Source of the DNA: Yamagishiella unicocca
Lineage: Eukaryota; Chlorophyta; Chlorophyceae; Chlamydomonadales; Volvocaceae
Length of the DNA stretch: 64,000 nt
Direction: 5' to 3'
Assembly (NCBI GenBank): GCA_003116995.1
Contig: BDSL01000015.1
Coordinates: forward strand, 62,001-126,000
Under the pieces are notes generated by a model. It saw only the letters and a program-made list of their open reading frames with translations, searched no databases and was not told the DNA's origin. Below are positions 11,801 through 23,600 of the stretch, in pieces (positions within the stretch are counted from its first letter, which is position 1; each line of letters starts with the position of its first letter). Position numbers and translations under genes: made by a program.

Positions 11801-12781
11801 TGGGCGGCCACGGCGTCAAGGTCATGATTGCGGCCTGCGACACCTTCAGGGCAGGTGAGCATTGGCAACAAGCGGTGATACCACATCGCGGGCTGTTTCC
11901 CAGAGGACGAGTGCAACTGCAACGAGGCCGCGAGGCAGGTCCAGCGCATCGTCTATGCTTGGGACCGGACTGAAGAGCAATCTGTAGCTGATCTGCCCCT
12001 GAATCCCGCCCTTGCTGTCCACCTGCAGGCGCGGTGGAGCAGCTGAAGACGCACTGCGCGCGGCTGCGTGTGCCGCTGTACGAGCGCGGCTACGAGAAGG
12101 ACCCCGCCAAGGTTGCTTTTGAGGCAGTCCGCCAGGCTGAGCGTGACGGGCAGCATGTGGTGCTCGTGGACACGGCTGGGCGCATGCAGGTGCGGGGGAC
12201 GCCGTGTCATATCGGACCAGGACATGTCGCCTTGGGTTCGGGTTCGGAACTGACAGGTGCACGAGGGCATGGAACATGAGCTGTCGGACGGGGCTGAGAT
12301 TGTACGGTAATGGGTTGTTGAGCTTTTTCAGTTGTTAACTAGTTGACATTTTCTCTGTTTGCGGCCGCAGGACAACCAGCCATTGATGCGCGCGCTGTCC
12401 AACCTGATCGCCGTCAACAATCCCAACCTGGTGTTGTTCGTCGGCGAGGCGCTGGTGGGCAATGACGCTGTGGACCAGCTCACCAAGTTCAACAAGTCGC
12501 TGTCGGACCTGGCACCGACTGCAGCGGCAGCAGCTGCGAGCGGCGCCACTGGCGCTATCGGACGCGGCGGCACAGATGGCGCGGCCCTGGCGCGGCGCCA
12601 CGGCGGCGTTATCGACGGCATCGTGCTGACGAAGTTTGACACCATTGACGAAAAGGTGGGCGCTGCGCTGAGCATGGTCTACACCAGCGGGGCACCGGTG
12701 ATGTTTGTGGGCTGCGGTCAAACGTACGTCGACCTAAAGAAGCTCAACGTCAAGTCGGTGGTTAAGAGCCTGCTGAAGTAA
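8861..12781 (+). CDS. SRPRA: Signal recognition particle receptor subunit alpha, 9 exons, 694 aa
   Basis: Exons: 8861-9295, 9423-9611, 9901-10050, 10222-10437, 10694-10924, 11418-11570, 11716-11854, 12029-12189, 12371-12781 (2,085 nt, all phases consistent). Residues 1-130 are the SRX longin-like domain ([20 protein letters not shown]) that binds the membrane-anchored beta subunit. A charged linker with KKKE and acidic tracts follows. The C-terminal NG GTPase has G1 GVNGVGKST (about 470), the DTFRAGA insertion-box motif (split across exons 7 and 8), G3 DTAGRMQ (split across 8 and 9), G4 TKFD, and [13 protein letters not shown] where GVGQ is usual. It is the SRP docking GTPase on the ER, not the plastid FtsY, because SRX is present. 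The first intron uses a GC donor (CAG|GCGAGT). Head-to-head with the UBL-WLM-PUB gene. Confidence 0.95.
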
Positions 12782-14632
12782 ATGGCCTGCTATCCTCATG
12801 CTGAAGTCGGTTACCGGTACAGGGTATCGAGGGGCCGTCGATTGTCCTGCTCAATCTTCGTGTGGCATGAACTTTGCACTGGCGTAAGGCGGAGCACATA
12901 TCAGACGCGTGGAGCTGATTTGGTCGGCTTGTTCGTATCGCACAAAGGAAGTGTTGAGGGGCAAACTGTACGGCATCGGCGCTGCTTTGTCTAGGCGAGG
13001 GCCGGAAGCAGCGCTCGACTGAGCCGGGTTGTGCGCTTTGGGCGCTGTTCAGAAGCGCAATAGGCAAGTGGTCGCTTGGAAAGAAAACCTCAAGGGGTGT
13101 GGGTTATATTTTTTCCGGCGAAAGGACGACGTAGCACCAGTTGAAGAGAGCGAGGTAATGAGATGTTAGGTTGCAGGAGCTCATCATAGGCTTATCAGTG
13201 CTCATGTCCGTGTGGTGCGTGCTGAGTGCACTGACGGTTTATGGATTTGGCGGTTTACAATGGTGTTTAGGGACGTGAAGCCAATCTCAGGATTGCATAC
13301 TCGAAAAGCCTGCCTCATCGCATGCCGCGTTGGACAAAGACGGATGTTGTGAGGAGTACGACATGACGACGATTTGAGGATACTTCATATGTGTGTATAT
13401 GTCCTGTGGGCATTTACGAGCTGCAGACCTGGGGGTTACCGGGCGATGCTTAGGAAGCAGCGAGCCCGTCCTAAAGCTCCTGCCATGCCCCAATTTGCAA
13501 CAATGGGTGCAACCACGGCTGTTGATGAACGGCGAAAAACAATTGTGTAATCAGGGACCAGGAGCGTGGTTTGGCGCGTCACAGTGTGTGCGTAGTTATG
13601 GCTGTGCGAAGGATAATAATCTGGAATTGCATTCGACTTGCCCCGGCGCAAGGAACGGAGCCAGGCTCATACGTTTTGCCGTTTGCCAAGTTTCATCTAT
13701 ACCGCTAGTATCGGTCCTTACCGCAATCCAGTATAGCGTCCTAACGCAAACATTAAAACAGGCCGGGGTGGTGCTAGCCCGACCGGCCCGACGTAAACGT
13801 AGAGACGGAGGACCTCCGAAGCGAACTCCCCCGTCCTCCACCCAAGTTCCCCAATGTGCGCTAATGCACATAAGCTTTCCTTTAACCGGCCACCGGCGGG
13901 CCAAATCCACAGTTCTCCCGGTAATCGCGTACTCCGTGGTAGTTTTTCCGCATACGCACACAAACGCGCGTCCGAAAACTATATATTAGCCATTTTATTT
14001 CTGCCCTCCGTTTATTATGCCGTGTAACCGGGTCTTCTCGCCACCCGCGAACGTCCCAACTTCAAGAGATGCAAGCCTTGTAGGTATGACCTTGTAGTTA
14101 GTGAGAAAAATGAAGAGTAATGCTCTAAAGCGTGTCCAAGCCTTTCTGTCAATCCCCGCCTTAGGGGCTGTTAGGATGAACCGTACTACCTGAAAGCAGT
14201 ACACGATAACTAAGCGAATATTCAGTTAGGGCAGGTCCACAGCCGAAGGAAATCATGTAGTAATTTGATTAATTTTTCCTAGGTCAATGGCTATACCCAA
14301 CCTCATGCCTGCGGGTCCAGCGCTACGGCGAACGAGACGTCCTGGCACTGCCATACACATCTTTGGAGCAACCGATCAACACTAAAAAATGTGCTCTTGA
14401 TAAGGAAAACCTGGTATATGCTCTTGCTGGCCAGGATGCGACGGACAGGTTGCTGCAACCAGGGAGGGGAGTGCGGTTCTTCCAGCAAGTAGCATTATTC
14501 ACAAGTATCAGCAAGACATAGCGTTAAACTATCAAAGGCGCAGCCTGAGCTCGCACAGTGTCGTGTGGTCCTGCAGAAGGGCATTCTGCGGAAGGCACGG
14601 CAGAAGCCCGGAGCGAAACAAGGATATACCGG
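12782..14632. other. 3' UTR of SRPRA and intergenic stretch
   Basis: No exon is recognised in these 1.85 kb. The first part is the probable SRPRA 3' UTR up to the TGTAA at 13546. The remainder is upstream sequence of the receptor-kinase gene, with a TATATATTA run near 13979 but no clear promoter. Confidence 0.5.
13546..13550 (+). terminator. Candidate poly(A) signal TGTAA of SRPRA
   Basis: The first TGTAA on the + strand after the SRPRA stop codon, implying a 3' UTR of about 765 bases, which is long but not unusual for volvocine genes. Confidence 0.45.
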
Positions 14633-17600
14633 ATGCGTGGTATTCGCTGTCTGTCAACATGGATATGCACAGTGTATCTTGCATACCTTAGTTGTCATCC
14701 CGCCGGCTGGCTCGGAGCGTCAGTCGGCGCGACGGCCGTGTTCCAGTCATGTCCCGGTGCCTGCGGTGGGCTGTGGGGCCTGCCTCGAGATCAGTCCGGA
14801 TTGACTTTCCAACAGCTCAACCACGCATCGGGCGTCAACCACACTTATATGGTGCTCGTGGCGGCCGATACCACGGCCGACCTGCCTACGGCGCAACAGC
14901 AATTCCTGCACGATACTCTCGTCAGCAGTGTCCCTTCACCCTTGGCCGGACGCCATAGTGACCCCTTGGCGGGCTTATACCTGGGATCCCAGGCAGGAGG
15001 CTTGCTCTTACTACCAAGTAAGTGGTTATCTGACCTGGCGCGTGCATCAACTGTATCAAGTGAGAGCCGTGCATGGGCGCATCGGTTCTTCCCTAAGCAT
15101 CGCATTGATCGCCGGAACTATCATGGTCGGCTCGTGCGGTGTCATCGCACTGCGAATGTCCATCGTTGGGTGCATGATGATGTCTGTTTATGGCACGGTG
15201 GAGGCAGTACTTGCATGCCAGGGGTCGATGATAAGCAATGGAGTTGGACACACACCGTATGCAAAAAGGAAAGATCTCTTACCGTACATCTGGGTCGTGC
15301 GTGGCTGGGGCGTTGCTCTGAGAGACCCATTGCACAATGTCAACCTGCGTTGTGTAACACTGAACGCGCGCGCCCTATCGATCTACACCCTTTCATCCCC
15401 AGATGTGACGCTGACCCTTCAATACCTTCGCATCTTCAACGTAATGGCCACTTTCATTAACAATAGCAGCAATGGAGGGGCCAGCAGCTGGTCTTTGAGC
15501 TTGGACTCATTCGCATTCTCCCCTGGGTCCGTTTTGCGGCTAGTTCGGTCTGAGATGGTAATTTCGGACTGCGCGGTAGCTTCGCAGCTGTATAATGCCG
15601 TGGGACAGCAGCCGGTGGGGATTAATGTCACACAGGTATGGCGGTTGGCCTGCCTGCCTCAATGATAGTTAGTTCCTCCAGCTGCGGTGACTGGATCTTA
15701 CTAAGTGCAAGCGAAGCGCATGGCCCGCCTTCGAGCTCCCTGCTGAGTACCGGTACTCCGGTAGTTGGCGCAGCGCGTGAGGGCATCTCCTTAATCGCTG
15801 TACCATCTTCCACCAATGGTGTCGGAGATAGAGGGCTGATCATCACCCGGACCATGCCCTCGCTCGATCGCCTACCTGCACACGTTTTTGCTCCCCTGCA
15901 AAATCTTGAATACTACTCCGACCGTGCGCCTCGCTCTGCCCTTATTTTGGCGCCATTTCACCGCGATGATTGCCGCCACACAGGGCTTTGAGCCGGATGT
16001 CATGGCTTCGTATGTGCGGCTGCCGCAGCTTGAGCTAGAGGAGGTCACCATCACTTGCAACCAGGTAGGGCACTAGCCCAGTGCCACGCTTGCTGTGGGT
16101 TTCGGATTGATTTGCGGCTCTGGGGTGCACGACGATTTCATGTGAATTCGCGAATGCTCCATTTTGCCTCTGGTCCCACGAACCCATTCCACCTCTCCTG
16201 CACTAAACGCAGGTTTGTGGGTCATCAGGGATACGCACCTTGCAAGTGTCGTCCCAGGACGACTGGTACGGCGCCATGGCGGTTGTCAATGACCACACCA
16301 GCGGTTGCAAAGGCTACTTGATTGAGTTAGCCGCCAACGTCTCCATGGCCCCGCCGCTGCAACAGTGGAACGGCAGGCTGCTGGGCGGCGGCAGCGTAAC
16401 AAAAGGCTCAAACGCCGGGTTGCGGTGGGTGGCAGCAGGACAACGCAGCTATAGGCGTGGGCTCCTGGGCCTCCAGCCTGGCGACCACAGCCCAGCCGGC
16501 AGGGCACTGAAGCGCGAGTCGGGTTCAAGCAAGGACCAGCGTTCTTCCACTGCGGAGCCCTACGGCGAGCCAGTGAGCTCCTGGCGGAGGCGAAGGCTCG
16601 CGCAGGTCGCGTCCAGCATCCCGCCGGTGTTCGTCCCGGTGGACCTGACGCTCCGTGGCGTGGGCGCCACTGCCTCCTCGGTCGTGCTAGACACCGCGCA
16701 GTTAACCTCCGTGTTCTACGTGCAGCCGCCAGCTCGCCTGGCGCTGGAGAGGCTGACGGTTGTCAACCTGGCATCACCGCAGCCGGGAGTGCTAGCGCTG
16801 CCGATGTACTTTGCTGACAGGTGCGAATGTGATGGAAGGAAAGCGTGTTTTGGATCGGACGCCTACCGCAGGGGGAGGGGAGCATGTGGACGTAGCTGTT
16901 AGTTTGGTGTTTTGCACCAAGATGCATGCTAGACAGGAGTTAAGAACTGCTGTGCATAATGCGGCCGGCCTCCGTGGCGCGGTTGGTTTATTTTACAGTG
17001 CGCTCGGTGGACGGTCCCGAGTTTTTCGGGCATCTGATGGCCGCCACTGCAGTGTGCGGCAACCAACTGATGCCGGCACTGTCATGGTGCAAAAGGGAAG
17101 CAGCGCTGTGAGAGCATGTTAGCGCTAAATATCGTACTCGCCAAACATCGTCACGTGTCCCTCCTGGCAAAACAATTTGGATGAGCACCCGTGTTCATAC
17201 CCATCTTGTACGGTTAGTGCGGCCACGAGCAGCGAGCGTTAGTGATTGCGACGAAACCCTCCATTGCTTTCACAGGCCGGACCCCTCAGGCACCGGAAGC
17301 CAGAGGGACATTGACCTCAGAAATGTGGTGGTTGTTCTGCCGCTGGATGAGCAATCGTATGAGCTGACTTGGCTCAAGAACTACGCTGGCCTACCCAACC
17401 TGGTCACGATGGACATGGCCCACTGGCTGCAGGACGCTGTCTCCCTGGTGCAGGTGTGGACGCCCATTTCGTATGTGCCTTGCATGTTGCAGCCTTAAGT
17501 GCACAGCTGTCAACATAAATTGATAACTACCACACTGCTTTGGGTATATCCCTGCGTTTACACGTACAGTCCACGTGTCACCTCATCCTCTCGTTCGCTT

Positions 17601-20600
17601 CCCCTGACTTATGCCAAATGTTAACGACCGCGACCGTGCAGGTATCCTCCTTCACCAGCTCATCGTTCAACCTCTCACGCTTCACCGGATTCGGCATCAA
17701 CGCAACCAACCTGTTGGTCACGTCCATACCACCACCCGGCTTCCCGTTGACTCAGCCGGCCACTGGCATCTCGCTGTTTGCACCCACACCATTGGACACC
17801 TACCCGCAAATTGTGGTGCTGAATTCCAGCTCAGCACTGGTTTCGGTGCTCAATGCCTCAGCAGGGCCGCTGTACTCGCAGCAGGACTACACTGCATACC
17901 CGGGCGTGCCCGTGGTGGCGGCGGTGTCGCTTGTTGTTACGGACGCAAACGGCGGCAGCGGCAGCGCCTCCAGCTACGTGTACGCCCCGGTATCGTACGG
18001 CCCCGTCGTCCTGCAGCGCAGCTACGTGCTCGGCCCGTACCTCAACGCCAGTACGGGCGCACTGGCGGGCGATGCCGCCCTTCCCGTCCTGGATCTCGGC
18101 CGGACGCGGTCGACCTGGGCCTCCTTCGCCCGCCCCGGCCTGACGCTCTCGCTGCGCAACCTGACGCTGGTGGGCCTAGGCAGCCCGGCTCGCTGGCCAG
18201 ACGACCGCCTGGTCCGCTGCCTGGACCTGCCGATGTGGGCGCTGGACGCACAGCGCCTGCCATCGCTGTCCGGCGACCCGCCCGTGCTGCTGCTGTCTGG
18301 GGTCACCGTCAGCGTGTCGATGCAAGAGCTGGAGCTGTGGGCCGCGTGCTTCCAAGTCCTCGCCGGAGACCGGGGTGCTGCTGCCGTCAATGCCAGTTTT
18401 AGTCCTCAGCTGCGAGAGGCTTGCGCAGGCCTGGGCATCCAGGTGTTCAACGCCGTAGCCAGCAGCCAGCATAGCTTCATGATCAGCTCCATGCAGGTAT
18501 GTCGCTAGATAGCCAGCTCGAGAGGTGCTTGGGGTGCCAAGTGGGTGTCCGCGAACGTGTCGGACGGGTGTTCTCACTTAGCAACAATGTCGTTTCCATT
18601 GGACGGCTCGCAATCCGGGGATTATGAGGCGGGGGCTGGCGAGCCTTGGGCCCGTTCCGAATGAGTAATGTAGCAAGTCGGTCCTCGGTAAGTTTAGCGG
18701 ATGCTCGACGGCGGGACCGAGTCGACGGGTGCAGCCAGCGTGCGTGGTGCGTTGGCATCTGCTGGCAAACCGCCAGCCCGCTTCGACGGCAGTTATGCAC
18801 GGTATCAGTGGCAATCGCGGTCATCTGACAGAAGCCATCATTCCGGGAGGGATCTTCTCTCGCTTTAAGTCTGTTCCGAGTATCGAGCCAGGAAATGTTG
18901 GCTTTTGGGATCTTAGAATGTCTTTAAGGCTTTAAAAAACACTTTAGTGTCTTCCGAACGTAAGCGTGCCTCCTTTCGTTACACGGTGCCTACCTTGCTA
19001 CCGTATGCATCGCGATGAGCGCCAGTGTGCCTGAAATGTTACCTTGTGCTAACCCATTATACCGGTTATCATATGGTGCACTGCAGGGCATGGGTATGCG
19101 CCTTCAGGACGTCATACTACGGGATGACGTCACACCCTACCAGCGCTATGACCTCGACGAGCTGCTCCCAGCGGGTAGGCACCCCAATAAAGCCTGTTGG
19201 TTGCTCCGATGGACCTCTGGATAGAGTGGGTCATGGGACGGAAAGTAGAAAACCGATTAGGAAATGTTTGGTATGCTCGTTTGGTATTGCACGCTGGAGG
19301 ACTTGCTTTAGGTCTATACAGCCGGAGGTCAAGTGTCTCCTCAGGATGCTATGCCTAGACGAACCCAAACAAGAACCCCGAGGGGTGTAGCGAAACGTTG
19401 TGAGAGCCGGTTCTGGGTGCGTGGTGGAGGACTCGGTGTGGTAGGTGGTTGCACATGCTAGAGCGAGGCTCGTCGAAGCCCGGACCCGGCCGAGCCTGGA
19501 TAAAGACCGTTACGTCTTGGTGCAGTTACTACTGGGCTTTGCCAGCCAGCGTCCGCGGCAGGATCCCGGAGTCGCGCCGTGCCGTCGTGGGAGACCGGAA
19601 AACGTGAGAGCACAAGCGAGCACCCGCCCGCATGCCCGCAGGCGAGCACGCAAGAGCACAGGCGAGCAGCTATTAAAATTCCCTCCCGACCCAGCCATCA
19701 AGTCACCTGGCCAGCGCCTAGAGCGGGCATTGTTGATGTCAATCATCGCGAAGCACGCGGGCAGGAGCAGTGGGCGTCAGCACGGGTGTCTGGAAACCGA
19801 ACGAGTGAGAAGGGATCAAAGCAACAAAGGATCCCAGACGGCGGAAGAGATGGGGGCTGCCGTGCTGAGCCTTCAAAGACACGGAACGCGTACTAAGCCT
19901 TCCACGCCATTCGGCGCGCCTAGTCGCGCCTTGGTTCTCCTCCAACCTTCGCTGCCACGCACCATCGCCAACTTCCAGCATGCTTCTACCCGGAACACCA
20001 CGCACACATACAGCTCCCCATGCCTGCCACCTATCGCTAGTACCCTAGTTGCTCTTCAAACTCGAACCCTATATCGCCCGGCCCACTATATCATACTCCC
20101 TGCAGTAGCTATGCAAGCCTCCTCTCCGGGAAAACCGGAACCATCCGGCTTGTCCATCAAGTGGATCGCACCGGTGGTCTTTGTGGTCGTGGTGTTGAGT
20201 ATATCGGCAATTTCCGCAGTCGTGCTCTTCTGCCGCGAGCGCAAACGCAGCATCCCACGTTACGTCAACACGCACATGATCAAGATGCAGCAAGAAGCCA
20301 TGAAGGACCCCGGACGGGAAACATTCGTTGAAGGCAGCCGCAGTCTTGGTACCAGGCGTCAAATGGATGGTGATGGCGGGGACGGGGCGTCGGCGGGGTC
20401 CAGCGTCAAGTCAGGCATCAACAGGCTGAGGCAAAAGCTGAGCCGCAACAGTCGCCTGCTGAGCAGCAATGTGGACGGTGACGTCGTGAATGTCTGTGCC
20501 GCCAAGATGGTGGAGATTGATCACAGCGTCTACGCGGAAGCCAACTCAGGCTACCCTGCGCCAGCTGGTGGCTCTGACTGCAGCAGGCGGTCAAGCTGCG

Positions 20601-23600
20601 GTGTCGAGGGCTGGTCAAAATACACCGCAGGGGGCGGCGCCAGCTGCCACCCACAAGCTGCTAGCACGACAACTGCCGCCGCTGCCACCGGAGCTCCATC
20701 CATCCATGATGGTACATCCATCGACGGCTCCTCCTGGTATGGACTACCAGCACGGAAAGATTTGTCGATGAGATCCAGGGCCTCGTACGATACGTCCCAA
20801 GGCAACTCCGCGTATGGCATATCCAAGCAACCTGAGGGACCTTGCTCACGCAGCCTTGGCGCCAGCGGGAATGGCAACATGCCATGGCCGGCGGAGGCCT
20901 CGGGGCCAGCAGGCGCGGAACAGCGCACGTCCAGCAGCGTGATTGGCGTGACCCCTACTGTCGCCCGTATGCCAGGAACTAGCGCAGCGTCGACTTCGGC
21001 CGCCTGCTGGACGATGGACGGAGCAAGCGGAATTGAAATGTCGACGGTGATGGCCGACCGGCCCGACCCGCACGACAATCCATGTGGGCGCGGTGATGAG
21101 GATGACCAGCAGCGAGATCCCTGCCTGGCGCAGGAGCGACTCAATGTGGCTGCCCACAGTGTTGAAATTGGGGCTGCCACCGACGCACGAGCGCCTGAAC
21201 TTGCAATTGCGGTGACGACTGCCAGCGCCTTAGGCAACGGCGGATTTGCTGAGCCTTGTCCAAGGCCGCGGCGCTCGTATACTGGCACCACTGCCAGCAG
21301 GCATCGAGGCCAAGCAGCGGCCCTTGGACGCCACTCAGATGCAGCGCACCTCCACTCGCAGGTCGACTCGTCTTCCATTGACACCAGCCGCTCCGGATGG
21401 GCTCTGCAGAACTGCGCTGGTGGTGGTGCCAGTGTTAATGCCCAGCGTGGATTTGCCACTGAAGAGCCCATTGTGCCCGGCGACAGCCCGCCCTTCCAAC
21501 TTCAAAAACTCCACAGCCGCGCCCTCAGCGCTGACCAAGCACATCTCCATTCGCAACAGAGACCGCGTCTGCGGGGCTTGACCGAGCGGCGGCCTGGTGC
21601 GTGTCCAGGACCACGCGATGGAGACTCTGGAGGCGTGGAGGGGAAGCCGGACGCAGATGGAGCGGCCTCCAGCGACGAGGATAGCCTGCTGATTCAGCCG
21701 CCAAAGGTAGGCAGGAAAGGGAGGACGGGGTACACAATCATGCGCAAGGCATGCAGCTAAAATATGTGTGGTTGGGAGGCCATTCCACCACAGCACATAC
21801 GGAAGGCGAGTAAGCCTCCGGCGATCATTCACACACAATCGAAAGCTTTGCTTTCCTATTAAGACTTGCGTGCACCTCACCCGCCCTCTCCCGCCATGCA
21901 TGCTCACGACTGGGCGCCTTATGTCAGCCAGCCACTTCGTCAACCCTTCCACAATCCCGAATGTCGGCCCCCGCTTGTAAACTGTGCACGTAGGGTAGCA
22001 CTATGTTACTGGCCTCGCTAGCTGCCATTGTCAACAGCTCCCACGCGCACCGAAGTGTGGCTGCCGGCAGCAGTGGCGGGTCAGCCGCAGGCGAACAACA
22101 CGACGCCAGCGCATCGCCCGCCGACAGCATCTCAGCGTTCATCGGAACGCCGGACCCCCTTGCAGCGGCCACGGGCGACTCCACCATGCCTGCTGGTAGC
22201 AGTGGCAGCGGCGTCTGCATCGTCAGTGGCAGCGTCGGCAGCGACGACAGTGCCAGCATGGGAGGCCGCAACCGGGACAAAGGCCATGCCAACTCTGTGC
22301 CAACGCCCATGGCAACGTCTTGCGAGGGTGCTGGCGCTGCCTCCATGATAGTTACTGCAGCAGATGCAGAGGCCCCACAGATGACCTCGCTATGTCGAGT
22401 TGACACGCCTGGTTTGGCAATGGCTACGCAGCAAATGCCAACACGGCTGCAACCAACGCATCAGCGTGATGCAGACGTCGGTACCGCTACTGCCACGCAA
22501 TTCGCGCGCTCGAGTGTCGTGATGCTAGATTCCGTTTCCGTGCCGGCCACACAGCATCGCTCGGCGCCTAAGCGCAGCAGCGCAACAACACTGACGGCCC
22601 TGCTAGCGATAGGCGGCGTGACTGGAGGCAGCGGCGGTGGTGCTGGCAGCGACCACCTTCCCCCAAGCCCACATGGCGCCACTGGCTCGCTCACAGGCGG
22701 CTCTCCCAACTACAGCAGCGTCCCCTCGCCCGCCCTGTCACGCAACAATACGGGAACCTTAGCGGGCCTTGCGGCCGCAATGGATGGTGTCGCTGGAGGG
22801 CCTAAGCCTGGCCTGGGCAAGCTGCTGGTTGGGTCGCTGTCCAACCTGTTCCGGGTGGACAGCCTGACAGTGGTCGCTCAAGGGACGGCGCGGGAGATTG
22901 CACCCTTGGCCACTAGTCTCAGCGGCGGGCAAGGCCACAGCAGCAGCTACCGTCACCTGTCAACCACATCTCGAAATGAAACCTCAAAGGCAGGCCCCGC
23001 TGGCGCCACAGCTGCTGGGACCCGTTCGGGCTTCGGTGCTGGGGCTCCAGGTGGTGGTGGTGGAGGCGGTGGCAGTGGTGGTGGGGCCGCCAGTGGACGT
23101 GGAGGTGCCGCCCGTGGCTGTGCAAACGCTGTGGGGTTGGAGGTTACACTCAACGAGCTTACGGCTGACATGGAGAATCGGTTGAATGAGAACCAGTTGG
23201 TCATCCAGCAGGCCCTGGGCGCCGGCGCCTTTGGAACAGTGTACAAGGGTAAGTCTCTCCATGTTCCCACTGCGTCAACATCTGACGCATCTCTTAGGTG
23301 CACCTCCTTAATGCCACCGCCCCTTCCCTTATTCCTCACAGCAGCCAGTCAAAAAATATCCTTCAATTCCCTACTGACTCAGCCCCCTCATCTTACCATT
23401 CTCTCCCTCCACGCTTTTGTCCCTTTCAGCTCTGTGGAAGGGCCTCCAGGTGGCCGTGAAGACCATGACGCTCACTGCCGACGCAGTGACGCAGGGCCGG
23501 CACGCCGCACTCATGGAGGCGGCGCTGTCGAAGTGGGTAGGGCAATGAAAAAAGAATCCAGCTCCGAAAATGTGTCCTGTGCCTTTCCTTGCCTATGGTT

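Noticed and set aside
19445..20105. Upstream part of the long open frame before the membrane segment of the receptor kinase
   Set aside because: It lies in an intron of the phase-consistent model, has no domain, and an acceptor at 20105 joins the ectodomain exon in phase just before ATG 20111. It could still be a 5' leader if the kinase has a second promoter.
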